A stretch of 64,000 nucleotides of DNA from Actinomucor elegans. Taxonomy: Eukaryota; Mucoromycota; Mucoromycetes; Mucorales; Mucoraceae. Every line of letters begins with the position of its first letter. The first letter of the stretch is position 1. A model generated the notes under the pieces. The model was given only the letters and a program-made list of their open reading frames with translations, was not told the DNA's origin and searched no databases. Below, piece by piece: positions 36,540-47,833 of this stretch. The position numbers were made by a program, and so were the translations under genes. The stretch is taken from contig JAMSLZ010000018.1 in assembly GCA_026027325.1 (NCBI GenBank), positions 124,001-188,000 of the forward strand. Reading direction: 5' to 3'.

Positions 36540-38137
36540 TACATGCATAGTACCCATCATTTGTAATATAAAACACCCTCCTGTATAGTGTATAGATTAA
36601 AAAAAAAAAGACCCTACATTGTTATTGTCGCACTAGTTCATAATGAACCCCGCCTCAAATAAACGAACGAATTACCACCAGATCTTATAGTGCTTTTTTT
36701 CTTCTAGTATTATCCTCATATCGATGGACTTTGAAAAGAACCGTGGACAGCAATATAAATAAAAGATACCTTCAAGCAGATATATATTAACGACGTAAAA
36801 CTGTCTGTATTTCAGTAAACAGTAAACCAACGACCTTTCTCTTTGTTATGGAGTGTATCAGCGGATTCATTTATGAAAAATATCAAATAGACGTGTTCAG
36901 ATTGTAAAAGACAGGGCATACCGGGTAATCGACACGTTTTATATCGATATATCGTTATTAGTATCGGACCTCTTTCCCTAGCATAGCAAGGGACGATTTC
37001 TGATCATAACTCAAACCTGAAGACCAGGATTTAAAATGCTTTTATAAGCATATAGATGATGTTCTAATCAACACAATCAATCAAACGCTTGTCTCCAAGC
37101 TTAACTGTGTACCTTTAAGCTGATTTTTCAATACATCGAACGTACTATGATCTAGCAGCCGGTAAACAGGTTCTCCTGGTAAACAGGTTTCTAAATCTAA
37201 AACAATAATGCTGTCAAGAACTTGCACGAGGCTGGCAAAAAATGGTTTCTAGCGAAAGAACCCAGCAACCTTCAAGGGACCCAATAATCCAATATGTTTT
37301 CGAACAAGATATAAATTTCAGAAGGGCACCGCGCGTTTCATTGTATCAACTGTGTGCTTAGATGTCTTACAATGATATCTTGTAATGTTAAACAAGTATT
37401 CTGATAGGGATGGTCAGCTCCTTGAGAATTTTTCTGTATTATATACATGTACATTTAAGTGTAAAGATAAGTAGGAACAGTAGCGGATACAGTATATTAT
37501 TGTTTTCTTATTGGTGTAGGTATACGATATCAGCTAGAATTTAGTTAGTCAGGCTGCATTAGAATAATGGTGTAGGATCAATAAAAAAGGCCATATCACT
37601 AGGTAAAGAGGCACAAACTACTATCATAAAATCATGCTTCCAGAATATATCTTTAAATAATGTATACAGCTTCTTAATGTAAGGGCGCGGACCAAATACT
37701 TAATTCCATAATGAAGCAATTCATAGCAATAAAAAAAATGCCATCCTGTACTCAGCTTACAAGTTCATTATCCTGCCTTTTACTAAAACCACAAGTGTAC
37801 ATTGGCCCATAGGTAGCATCTAATCTACTACAATATCACTGGGTTTAATCGCAAAATGCATTATTAAACAATGGCGTGTATTACACAAGCAGCTCTCTTT
37901 TGGATAGTCTAACCTTAATGTCCCTAAAGATATCAGATAGACGGAAATAGGTTCAGCCTTGATTAGCCAAAACGCTTCAAAGTCTTATAGATAACAATAA
38001 AGCTCGTAGTACGATAATGACGCAATCCATAAATGCGCGCACTTACACGTATATATATATATTATATGCAAACTAACGAAGTTCGTATGCACTATTTTAT
38101 TAGGTATTTATGTAGCAAGCAATATGATGAAAATAAT
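36540..38137. other. Intergenic region, nothing recognised
   Basis: About 1.6 kb of AT-rich DNA. A short direct repeat (GGTAAACAGGTT) occurs at about 37161 and 37179. A (TA)n tract lies at about 38050-38066 near the 3' end of the next gene. No gene seen. Confidence 0.5.
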
Positions 38138-39314
38138 TTAAGCTTCTGTCTTTTTCTCTTCAAACGAATAGGTAGCATCTAAACGACTACGCAAATGTTC
38201 TCCAGCAGTATACACATGATCGCCTGGCTTTACAGTCTGATCCACATACTTGGAAGGCACAGGTACCAAAGGCACGCTATCATTGGGATGCACAAAAAAG
38301 GGCATGGAATAACGATCCAAGTGGTTATGTTCAGGCAAAAAGGTCACACGATGCTTGGTTGATTTGAATAAACCGTTTGTCCATAATTCCATTTGATCTC
38401 CTACGTTCACAGTGATAGCGCCTTCAATCAAGGGTGCAGGGATCCATTTAGTACGGCTAGCTTGAACTTCTAACCCAGGTACGTCCTTTTGGAATAATAA
38501 AGTAATCGATCCATAGTCAGAATGAGCACCAGCGCGAACAGGCTCTTTGTATTCAGCTTCACCGCCGCGGGGGTATTTGAGGAAACGCAAGATTTCGGCA
38601 GAATTTTCGTATTGATGGGACTTGGCAAAGAAGTCTTTACCACCCTTTTCTTCAGGAATCTCTAATGCTATAGCAAAGGCCTCAAGCACTTGGAGTGCAG
38701 TAGCATGACAGCTCTGGATAAGTCATCTTGTTAGTTACCAATCTTTATTCAAAACAAGTCCACTTACTCGGGAAAATCCTTCCAAAAATTTTTCATTCTC
38801 TTGGAATAACTCTGGCAGGGGAGCAAATGGCTTACCATACTCAAAGTTTCTAAAGTTGAATCCTCTAATACATCGTATTAATATTATCCAAAATTGAGAG
38901 GGTATATTCATGTGTAACCTACTCTTTATGGTCGCCTTGTCTTTGGTGTTCGGGGTCCAATCTAATGAACAAAAAGAGTTGAATATCTATTGTAGATGGA
39001 CTGGCAGACTTACGTCTCACTGTATAGTTCAGAGTAACCATGATTATTGGCTTGAATCATGTATTCACACTTTTTTTCCCGAGGTAAATCAAAGAATTCT
39101 TTACTCTAAAGACAAAAGATCAGATAAAGATCTTGATTCACTATCGCGTACTTGCCAATTCAAAAGCTCTGTCAATATCTTTTTGAGGAAGGTCATGATT
39201 GATCATATAAAAGAAACCAATGGATTTACAGGCATCAAATACCTCTTGAGCTACCTTCTTGGGATTGGTCTTGTATTCAGAAAAGTCAACAACAGGGATA
39301 GATTCAATAGCCAT
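38138..39314 (-). CDS. 2-oxoglutarate/Fe(II) oxygenase, isopenicillin-N-synthase-like (DIOX) family
   Basis: Five exons (39314-39156, 39105-39014, 38961-38923, 38864-38768, 38713-38138) give 320 aa. The N-terminal DIOX region begins MAIESIPVVDFSEYKT and contains KSIGFFYMINHDLP. The catalytic domain has AGAHSDYGSITLLFQ with the iron H-x-D, the distal His in STKHRV, and the co-substrate R-x-S as DRYSM. The substrate cannot be inferred; fungal members oxidise diverse small molecules. The first intron (39155-39106) starts GCAAGT, a GC-AG intron, because the nearby GT donor breaks the frame while GC gives FEL|SKEFFDLP, a family-typical join. The other introns are GT-AG. No secondary-metabolite cluster surrounds it. 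Confidence 0.9.
39106..39155 (-). other. GC-AG intron in the 2OG oxygenase gene
   Basis: 50 nt, donor GCAAGT, acceptor CTTTAG, phase 0. The alternative GT four bases downstream shifts frame and gives an immediate stop. Confidence 0.85.
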
Positions 39315-40437
39315 TTGAATGTATGTATGTGCGTGTGTGAAAAGAAAAAGAGAGAGAGAAAAGCAGATATCAACTATAAGCTTTTATATCGAATGATTGT
39401 TAAATATAGGTTTATGTACTCATCAGCCCCAGGGGACTATGAGTAACACATCTAAATCTTGTGTTTGACACCGGCAATTGAATTAGCTTACTAACCAATC
39501 AGAGAAAAACATAGCTAGCTCGACAGAATCAAAATCACAACGTTAATCCATTGTATATTGTATCTTTAATATATCTAGAAAGTACCTGGTATATACCAAG
39601 TATTTATGGGCCTGTTGATTTCGATTGGATAGCCATAGTGGTATCCACAAGGCTCTATCAACGTTTTTATTTGGAGGAGCTACTTCTCTTTTTTTTTTCC
39701 CAACCCACGATATGAGTTGTGCCCGAGTTCACGGGATGCAGGTAGTGATGCATAGCAATTGCTTTTTCCGTGATGCAATGCATATAAACATACTTTTAAA
39801 GCATTTGCAAAAGATGCATTTGTTCACAAGGATAGATCTTTGGCCTAAATCCAATTATTTATATGCCTAAATGCTATTTAGCCATAATAGATCTGTCTAG
39901 GCAAAATCTGATGACACTGTTGCTCTTATATATTTAGTAAATGGGAATTTAAAGTATGACCATTTTGCTGTTATAATTTCGAAATATAATCAAAGTGATC
40001 GTTCAATTGACCTGATTGTAAATTGGTGTTACAGGTTTCCTAGGAAAACTGATATCTATTCCTTTGATTTCTAAGGCAAAATTGCATTAGGACCACAATT
40101 AAAATACTGTTTCAAAATGAAAGATATTTTCAAAATATTACTTATAATTATTGTAGGTCTTATAAGTATCAAATTATATTCTAGCACTCGCTTAGTAGAT
40201 ACTTGGATGCTAAAATTAAGAGTTATAATCGAAAAGTTATAAAAATGTGTTTTTTTTAATAAGGAAATTACTCCATAAGCTTAATATAAACTACAATATG
40301 ACACCTGTACTATCTGATACAAAATTAGATTTCGTGTAAACCCTATAATGATATTATGCATATATCACGGCACCATGTGTATAAGACGTGCGAATCTTTT
40401 TTTTCCTCTTAAGCTTTTACTATAATAATAAATAGTA
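39315..40437. other. AT-rich spacer left of the transposon
   Basis: No gene recognised. An ORF at 39625-39870 is short and without domain. The last three bases (GTA) form the left copy of the transposon's target-site duplication. Confidence 0.55.
40435..40437. repeat. Target-site duplication GTA, left copy
   Basis: GTA immediately precedes the left terminal inverted repeat and is repeated at 45677-45679 directly after the right one. A 3-bp duplication is the CACTA hallmark. Confidence 0.85.
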
Positions 40438-40451
40438 CACTATGGGAAAAA
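40438..40451 (+). repeat. Left terminal inverted repeat
   Basis: CACTATGGGAAAAA, identical to the reverse complement of 45663-45676. Confidence 0.93.
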
Positions 40452-40454
40452 AAA

Positions 40455-40560
40455 AGTGAAATAAAGTGAATTCATGGCAAAATCAAGTGAATTTCAAGTG
40501 AATTAGTGCTTTCACCTGAATTTAAAGTGAAATAAAGTGAATTTCATGGCAACTTGGAAA
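40455..40560. repeat. Left subterminal repeats
   Basis: Four GTGAATT motifs plus related AGTGAAAT words within about 100 bp, the likely counterpart of the right-end array. In plant CACTA elements such repeats bind the element's own DNA-binding protein; that role here is inference. Confidence 0.75.
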
Positions 40561-40747
40561 CCAGGTTAATGCACCTTAACTTTTATTTCCATTATTTTTC
40601 CATGAATTTCCATGTTTCCCAATTGGAGTGAATATGGAGCTAGTTCGAGTAAATTGTATGTTAAACTAAACAGTGAAGCAGAGCTCTGGTTTCAACGAAT
40701 ATAAGACAGCATTGATAGTATAGAATAAATTTATATATGTACTTGGT

Positions 40748-43700
40748 TTAATAAGGTCTCCAAGCAACATATGTTTTGTCTTTATTTAATAAAGAAGGTA
40801 TAAGTATAGCATATCCTATTATGTCCTTGGCTTTGATTATTTTCCATAGGAGCCTTTCTTCATAGGGTTGCGTATAATAGCAGCATGTTTGACCATCAAA
40901 CACTAAAGTCGTTTGATGTTGTAATAAGGCAAGTATTTGATCTTTCCATCTAATAAACTGCTTTACTTGGCCTATATTATATTGTAAGGACATAGTATCA
41001 TCTGATATGTATGCAACTATCTTTTGGTTTTGTTTTCTTGAAGAAATATCAACGGTTTGGCCATTCCTCGTTTTACCGTAAGTATTAGAAGTAGAAACAG
41101 AGTACTCCTCTTCTGTTGAACTGGAACCATTATGATCGGCTAGATATTGCTGGATTAGATGCTTAATATCACACGTTGGAAATAATTGGTTGATTAAGTC
41201 AGCAGAAGAAGGTTTAAATACCATATCTTCATCAACACTATGGCTTTCAATTCCAATCTGCCAGTTTTTATACGCTTTTGTGTAGTGATCCATTAGAACA
41301 GTGACAGAGTTTTTTTGAGGATTTTGTTTAGACTTGATATGTCTTTTTACATCTTGAATACTTCTTTCAAGAGTTCGGGCGCTTATCAATCTAAGTGGAC
41401 CAAGCTGAAAAATAATATAGGACAAATGTTTTAGATAATGCTGGTTAATGGTAAATGTATCTTTTCCCATCTTCTGCAGTAAGAACGCATGCCATCTTTT
41501 TACTAATCTAGAATGAAAAGACGATATAAATTATCGAAAACTTAGCATAGCTGCACGTAGTAGTCTCTCAAAAAAAAAACTTACTCATCAATCCGTAACA
41601 GATCACTTGGATATATGTTGAATTTTTGGGTCAAAGTGCAGACCATGGATATTGATTTCAAAGCATTGCACGCATCATCAACAGCTTCCAGTACAGGAGA
41701 AGCTACCTTTCTCTTCTTTTTTCTATTTCTTTCGGTTTGGTAAATATCAGCATGTTGTTTTCGTAACGCCTCCACTACCAAAGTGGGTACTATGTACATT
41801 AAAAAATCAATCCAGTCAACGCTACGAGATTGGCCTGATTTGGAAGAAATATCTAAGTGAAGAAAAAAGCAAGGATATTAATTCATTGGAATAATTAGCA
41901 TTAAGTTTCTTGAGTTAATCTCTAATACCTATAAATTGACCATCAATGGCTCCATTTGGAAGCATTCGTTGTATTTGAACCATTGCTCTGCCAATTTCTT
42001 CTCTATAGGCGTTCCGAAGGAACAAAGGGTTATAGTATCCGAATCTCTGAGAGTCATCCTTCATCATGGACCATATGTGCTTGGCTATATTCATTCCCCA
42101 TAAGTGCATCTCATCTAATCCAAAAAATGAACATCCATGAAAGCTTTTTAATAATGCAAATGGCAATTTCCCTTTGAGTGAAGTAGCCTAGATAGTTAAT
42201 CAAATCATACTGCATTAGACACTGATACAGTTACTATTGTTTAATTTATTAAGCTTCTTACCAAGTCACCGTTTTGATAATCCTCAGAAGTCCTTAATGG
42301 GTATTCAATGGGCTCTTGTGCTTCATTTGTTCCAGGAAAAACTATAGTCCTTTTTGATTTGGAATAAATGCCTTTGATCTTGCAAATGCGGCATCCATGG
42401 TAAGAATTATGGCCAGCATGTAAACATAGCTCTGATAGTCCAGGAATATCACCAATTATGTTTAATAAGTGGGCCTTTATACGGATGGAAGAGGTTCCTG
42501 TTTCGACAATAATGCCTTCTGTTTCCAAAACGAGAAGCTCCTGGATGGTAGGATAAAGGAAACTAAAGATATCATAGGGTTTTCTCGGACCAGGTATGAC
42601 GGCAACGATCAGTCTGTTTTCTGGATCAAATCTATAATAGAGCATTTAATTTATCCATTAAAGTTTCAGCGCCAAGTTATTTTGTTTTGTACCTTTGTTC
42701 TGGTGGTATATCATTAATAGTAAACATGATAATTGCCATACTATTATCACCTGTGTCAAAAGGATGGAATCCATCGTAATGGAACGAGAGCGAGAGGTTA
42801 TAGTCTTCTTCGGCGTCACTATTTCTACTTTTAAAAGCGAATCCATCCAATATATCTCTCTCGCAGCCATCAAGCTCATCGGTTGAACTATACACAGAGC
42901 TACGCGTAGCTTTATATTTCAACTTCTTCCTATTCTTTTCAGACAGCATAAAATAGGCCAACTGCTTACTAAGTGATAGTTGGTAATGCTTGGCTTTAGC
43001 TTCCATGATAGTTGATGTGGACGATGTCTCTTCATAACGATGTCTCTTGCAACTTAACCTAGGGCAAGCAGTTTGACTGTCACCAGGGTAATACATGTAG
43101 CACCCTTCAGGACACATGTCATATTTATCAGCTTGAAGTTGGATTATATGATTATTATTAATGCTTTCGCATTTATACGGGCTGATGAATTTTAGATGTT
43201 CTATAAAAGAAAATAAGAATAGCAGTGAGCACACTGGTAGTAGTAAAGCAGCAAGATGGAAATAATAACTATACCACTATTCATCTCAATTAAGTACTCA
43301 TTGAAGAAGTTGAATATTTTTTCGGTCGTACTTTTTGATACATTGTTTTCTTTTAAGAGATACTTCAGTTCTAGACTTTTCCTCTCTGGAGGACTTAAAA
43401 TATCCATGTACTGTTTACCATCGTCCTTGATTTTAAGCTGAATAGGATGGGTAATAGTATCTTTGAATTTGCTTAATCTAGAGTATATTTCTTCCACTGT
43501 GGTTTTTTTTATTGCGTCTTCTTCTATAGCGCCAACTGTTCGCCAACCTTCTTGTATTACCTTAGTTTTTTCTGAATTTTCTTCTTCATTCGCTATAGAG
43601 TCGCATTCATCCAAGCTGTTCATATCTACAGAGTTACTGAAATCACAGTGGCTTGTTCGTAAAATATCAGCAGGATTGTTATTTACAATATCAGTGCTTG

Positions 43701-43902
43701 ATTGATGTTGCGTTTCATGGTTTAAAAGATCATCTGATACATAAGGGTTACTGGCGAAATGACCTTGCTGAGATAGTGTAAGTTTCTGCTTTACTTGACT
43801 ATATATATTGAAAGCACGTCGCATTCTGCAATTGATAATATGCCTTCTTATTTCTTTTTTAGTAAAGTACTGTTGACACACTGGGCAGTTTTCACCAGGC
43901 AT
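40748..43902 (-). CDS. CACTA transposase (TNP2/Transposase_21-like), six exons
   Basis: Exons 43902-43275, 43200-42693, 42631-42262, 42187-41929, 41852-41585 and 41507-40748 join in frame through GT-AG introns to 930 aa. The N-terminus has a C2HC finger (C6, C9, H21, C25). The core matches the TNP2 pattern: SLSFHYDGFHPF with the first acidic residue, FTINDIPPEQR, VAVIPGPRKPYD, then GDIPGLSELCLHAGHNSY followed by CRICK, and LDEMHLWGMN. It would cut at the CACTA ends. No stop or frameshift is seen. An upstream ATG at 43974 would add 24 residues; I chose the one just before the finger. The basic run ERNRKKKRKV near residue 620 could be a nuclear signal. Confidence 0.9.
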
Positions 43903-44515
43903 TATTCTTGTTGAAATAGGCGAAAGAGTAAAATAAAGGTAAAAGCGTTGGGACTCTGCACGTATTATATGCACAGTTTTAGAGATGCGGTAAAAATTGA
44001 ATAAAAAGCGAATAAATGAATTAAAACCGTTTTATGAGGTTTTATTGATCTAAAGTAAGTTTAGCTATCCTATCTAGCACGTATGTCTTGTATTTAGATT
44101 TCAAAGAAAATAGTCTCTTGGTAACAATCAAAGGTCTTTTTTAATATATGTTCACTCTGCATTAATTGTCCTTTCAGCGGTGATCCAAACTTCCCTCTTT
44201 AGATGGATGGTTAGATGAAACCCATTCCTTAATATATATATGCAGAGTGCCATATGTGCGTTTCACCACAAGAGAGATATCAATATTCGAGCAAGGTTTG
44301 TTTATTACGCATAATTACGTTACATTAGCTCTAATAGGTTCTGATTTTTTGTATATGATACCTAGCACTTCCTGGTAAGATTCTCCCGACACAGGCTATA
44401 CCTATTAAGTTAAAGCCATTTTTAACTGCAGGGCTTATGATATAAAGATGGTTCCACTACATGCATTTCTTTTGCACTCATTTCTTTCCATAAATTTTAT
44501 AAAATCATTAGAATC

Positions 44516-45189
44516 ATGCCAGCTAACAGAAGACAAATTAGACAGACCAGCCAATCCAGTCAATCCAGCAGCAGAGAAAACGACAGAGATCTTAACAGTC
44601 AAATAAATCTACCTCCACCTTGGATGGAAGATTTTAAACAAGATCTCGTAAACTATTTCGATGAAAAGCTTCAACCCTCTTTAAACATAGGAAGCTCAAA
44701 AACTATCCCAGTGCCAAAGAAGCAAAGGAGAGTAAATTCTAAAGTCTATATCCAATGCTTTTTAAAAGAACACCTAAAGGAGCCAGTGCCTAATGATGAA
44801 GATATCAGCAGCCTGATGGGAATACTTGATCAAGAAGCTTTCTCTTCAGTACTAACTTTTGCGCAGCAGAACCCAGAAGCTGCATGTAAAAGCTGGAGGC
44901 TGCTTTCTTCTCTTAATAAGCTCTCCATGATACAGTCGGCACTACAACAGTCGATAGCATCAGATGAACGGCTTGCTATCATCAACAAGTGTGTAAGATT
45001 TTGGCCTTGCGAGTTTCTTGTGCAAGAAAAATGGACTAACAGAAGCAAATATAACAGGAAGAAAGTGTAAGTGTACATTCTATAACTATTGCATATTGAA
45101 TCAAAAGGAGAGAAAAATGAACACCCATTTGTAGGCTTCAAGCGGAAGGTGCGCAGTTAAGAAATGCAAGAAATCAAGGACTGCAGTAA
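44516..45189 (+). CDS. Second CACTA-encoded protein (possible TnpA-like accessory)
   Basis: Two exons (44516-45066 and 45135-45189) give 201 aa, divergent from the transposase across about 610 bp. The N-terminus is Gln/Ser/Arg-rich. The middle is helical (WMEDFKQDLVNYFDEKLQP), a basic patch KKQRRVNSKVY follows, and the C-terminus is a helical domain with a Trp-Pro motif (RFWPCEFLVQEKW). I do not recognise the family. In plant CACTA elements a second protein binds subterminal repeats, and position suggests a comparable accessory role, but sequence gives no proof. Confidence 0.7.
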
Positions 45190-45349
45190 TATATCAGTAA
45201 ATATAATTAGCTTAATATTATATACCCATTTTGTATCGTTTATCTTATTGAATAAAGAGTCATCATTACACATATGTTGTTTCATTATCTATACATGGTT
45301 AATACATGCAAAAAAGGTTGAAATATAAGTGGTTGAAATCATAGGAAGG

Positions 45350-45583
45350 TTAACATGCTTTTCGAGTGAATTGCAAGTGAATTGCAAGTTAACATGTTTT
45401 TCGAGTGAATTGCAAGTGAATTGCAAGTTAACATGTTTTTCGAGTGAATTGCAAGTGAATTGCAAGTTAACATGTTTTTCGAGTGAATTGCAAGTGAATT
45501 GCGAGTTAACATGTTTTTCGAGTTAATTTAAGGTGAATTTCGGGTTAACCTGATTTTCAAGTGAATTGCAGGTGAATTGCAAG
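45350..45583. repeat. Six tandem 39-bp subterminal units
   Basis: Units begin at 45350, 45389, 45428, 45467, 45506 and 45545, each starting TTAAC and holding two GTGAATT-type words. The first four are nearly identical; the last two have diverged. A partial seventh leads into inverted motifs (AATTCACTCG) next to the terminal repeat. Confidence 0.92.
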
Positions 45584-45662
45584 TTAACTTGAATTCACTC
45601 GAAACGGCAACGATTCTCCTGCAAACCGAGTTAACTTGAAATTCACTCGAAATTCACTCGAA

Positions 45663-45676
45663 TTTTTCCCATAGTG
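45663..45676 (-). repeat. Right terminal inverted repeat
   Basis: TTTTTCCCATAGTG, the exact reverse complement of the left end. Confidence 0.93.
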
Positions 45677-45679
45677 GTA
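45677..45679. repeat. Target-site duplication GTA, right copy
   Basis: Matches 40435-40437. Confidence 0.85.
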
Positions 45680-45895
45680 CTCTGCTTTTCTAACCCAGCA
45701 GTCCAATCACAAGTTCCATGCATTGCTTAAACGTCGATAATATAACTTTCATATTTGCTTGGTCTATAGTATCGATCTCTTGTTGAATGGACTTAGATGT
45801 CGCATCTGATAAGCATTAAATATTTGAAATTAAATGATATATTGCATATACCCTTTATTTGATGATACTATGGCGAATATATTGTATTATGATTA

Positions 45896-46230
45896 ATGGA
45901 TTGTAAATGCAATTTATACATCTTTCATCCAATCTTGATCTCAATAGATCTAGGTCAAGTAGACATCTATGCGTTTAGAAAAAAAACTTTTTATTCAGGA
46001 AGAACTACTGTACTTATTAGCTACAACTATTATCAAAGCTTGTTTGAGCAATTGAACCTGCTTTGTCTACAGAAGGAAGATTTATATAGAAAAAGTATTT
46101 TTGCTGCGGATCCAAAGGATCTGGCAAATGATATTTAGAGAGACATGACGGCATCGATCAAGAATCATCGTATAACAGATGCCCAATTATTCAACTGCAG
46201 ACCTTGTTGTGGTTCTAGTGCCTTTTTTTT
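45896..46230 (+). pseudogene. Coding relic with a RuvC-I-like motif
   Basis: An 80-codon frame contains ISIDLGQVDIYAF followed about 15 residues later by ISYNYYQSL. After a TAG at 46136-46138 the same frame continues about 30 codons with NCRPCCGSS. The I-D-x-G-x-x-D-hydrophobic pattern resembles the first RuvC motif of TnpB/Fanzor-type nucleases and related transposon proteins. The fragment is far too short and is broken, and the assignment is a guess. Confidence 0.3.
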
Positions 46231-46276
46231 TTTATTAAAAAAAAATTAGTGCATCTTTTCCGTCTCGGAATCTTAG

Positions 46277-46740
46277 AAATTTAAAAAGAAGTACAGATCA
46301 TTGATACATAATACCTTGTCAATACTATGGCCGAAAGAGAATGATAAACCCCAGCTAAAGATAAAAGTCCTTGAAATAGATGAAGGAGAGATTTACTATT
46401 CCTTATTCCAGTGTTCGCAAGGAATACATTCAGATCAGAAAAAAAAGGAGCTCACTGAAGGTCTGGACAGGTACAATTAGTACAAGTTGCTTCATGCACG
46501 CGTATCTCCACGTGTTACAGTTGAAACGAGAAAATGAGTAGAATGAAGTCCCTGAAAAATGTCCATGAGCTTATCATTAACATGCATATATTAAGATATC
46601 CTGTATAGAAACATACTCTAACAATCGTTTGATTATAGAACGGAGCCAATTCCAAATGGAATCCAACTCTTTAGAACAAATGCTGGTAACAATGCAACAG
46701 TAAACTTGACTGCAGCCACGCTATATTCTAAGTAAGCCGA
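46277..46740 (+). pseudogene. Two exon-like coding fragments, unrecognised
   Basis: Fragment one (about 46277-46480) includes NTLSILWPKENDKPQLKIKV and ends near a possible donor (GACAG|GTACAA). Fragment two (about 46640-46736) follows a good acceptor (GATTATAG) and reads TEPIPNGIQLFRTNAG. I could not find splices that carry an open frame further, so this is either a gene with exons I missed or a decaying one. 46740-47380 holds no recognised gene; T-rich runs occur near 47070. Confidence 0.3.
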
Positions 46741-47380
46741 TAAAATATCCATTGAATTTTTTACTCTTTCCAAATGATTAAATATAGAGCGATCAAACGT
46801 ATAAATTAATAGATTACACCCGAGATACTGGCTCAAGGAATAATGCAACATGCTCACACTGTCCTATCCATACAAAGTCTTTTTGCCAAAGTGCTTCGAA
46901 GCTAACGCTCGCAATGTCTTTGACAAGGTGACTGTGTAAGTGTTTGATTTATGGTAATCACTTCAGATTCAAATTTTAAAAAAGAAACTTTTATTTGTGA
47001 AGCCAGAAGATAATATTTCGATGTATAGTATATTAATGGTATAAGTTAAATGTTGGCGTATGTATACGTTATTTTTTTTTTCTTTTGCTCATTTTGATCT
47101 GCCCTGTAATAAGTAATTTATAGTTCAATCTTCAACAGCCAATAGTAGCCGAAGAAATATTGTAGTGCACAATGATATCAAGAACCCCCTTGGGCATTCA
47201 TCCATGTTATCCTTGATCCAAAGCCTTTTCAATGGTAATAAAAAAGAGCTTTTATTAAATACTGTACATAAAACTTTTGTCTTTTTTATAAGATGCAAAT
47301 GATCTGCAAGAAAAAAAAAAGCGACAAAAAAGAGTGTGTTTAAAAGAAATGGTGTGAATAGGAAAAAGTTATATAACAGT

Positions 47381-47833
47381 CTAGAAAGGCATTGAGGTCT
47401 TTTGTTTGGCGAGTTCCTTCAGCTTGTCCTATTTCAAAACGAATTAGTAAATCAAATGAAAAAGACTTGTTTTATTCGCTTCCATTACCTCCTTCCAAGC
47501 TTGAATTGTTTCAGGCATCTTTTCCAAATTACGTTGAATAGTTGCTTGTCTTTCAGCACGCATACGCTCGTGCTTCTCCAACTTGTTGGGCTTGTATTTC
47601 AAAGGTTTGTGAGGGGCAGGTGCAGCTAATCCAATGCTTGTAGGTTCGATGCCTTGTTGAATACATGCTTTGCGCAAATCGTTTTGCACACGTCTGGAAA
47701 CTTGAGCTGGTCTCCAGAATGCTTTTCCCTTTTCAGCATTGAACACTAATTGAGGCTTGATATCTCCTTCAACCAACTTGGGTTTGGAGAGCTTCGACAG
47801 AAACTTTTGTGAGAATTGACGGTAGGTTGACAT
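47381..47833 (-). CDS. Mitochondrial large-subunit ribosomal protein mL59 (MRPL25 family)
   Basis: Two exons (47833-47489, 47428-47381) give 130 aa. The family pattern is visible: FWRPAQVSRRVQNDLRKAC with the conserved W-x-P and R-R, a GIEPTSIGLAAP linker, then LKYKPNKLEKHERMRAERQ and LEKMPETIQAWKE. These proteins belong to the fungal mitoribosome large subunit. A basic N-terminus (STYRQFSQKFLSKL) would serve as import signal. The second exon codes 15 residues only (DKLKELAKQKTSMPF). Confidence 0.75.

Larger units (their letters stand above)
40438..45676. mobile_element. Complete CACTA (CMC)-type DNA transposon, 5239 bp
   Basis: Both ends carry the 14-bp inverted repeat CACTATGGGAAAAA, beginning with the superfamily's CACTA. 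They are flanked by a GTA duplication. Inside are a minus-strand transposase gene with six open exons and a divergent small gene. Subterminal regions are dense in GTGAATT motifs, in tandem on the right. Exact ends, matching duplication and unbroken genes suggest a recent insertion and a possibly autonomous copy; activity itself is inference. Confidence 0.93.

Noticed and set aside
45329..45526. Plus-strand ORF with a 13-residue repeat
   Set aside because: It is the translation of the 39-bp tandem array; 39 is divisible by three, so the frame stays open by chance.
45350..45583. CRISPR-like array
   Set aside because: Units are contiguous without spacers and lie inside a eukaryotic transposon end.
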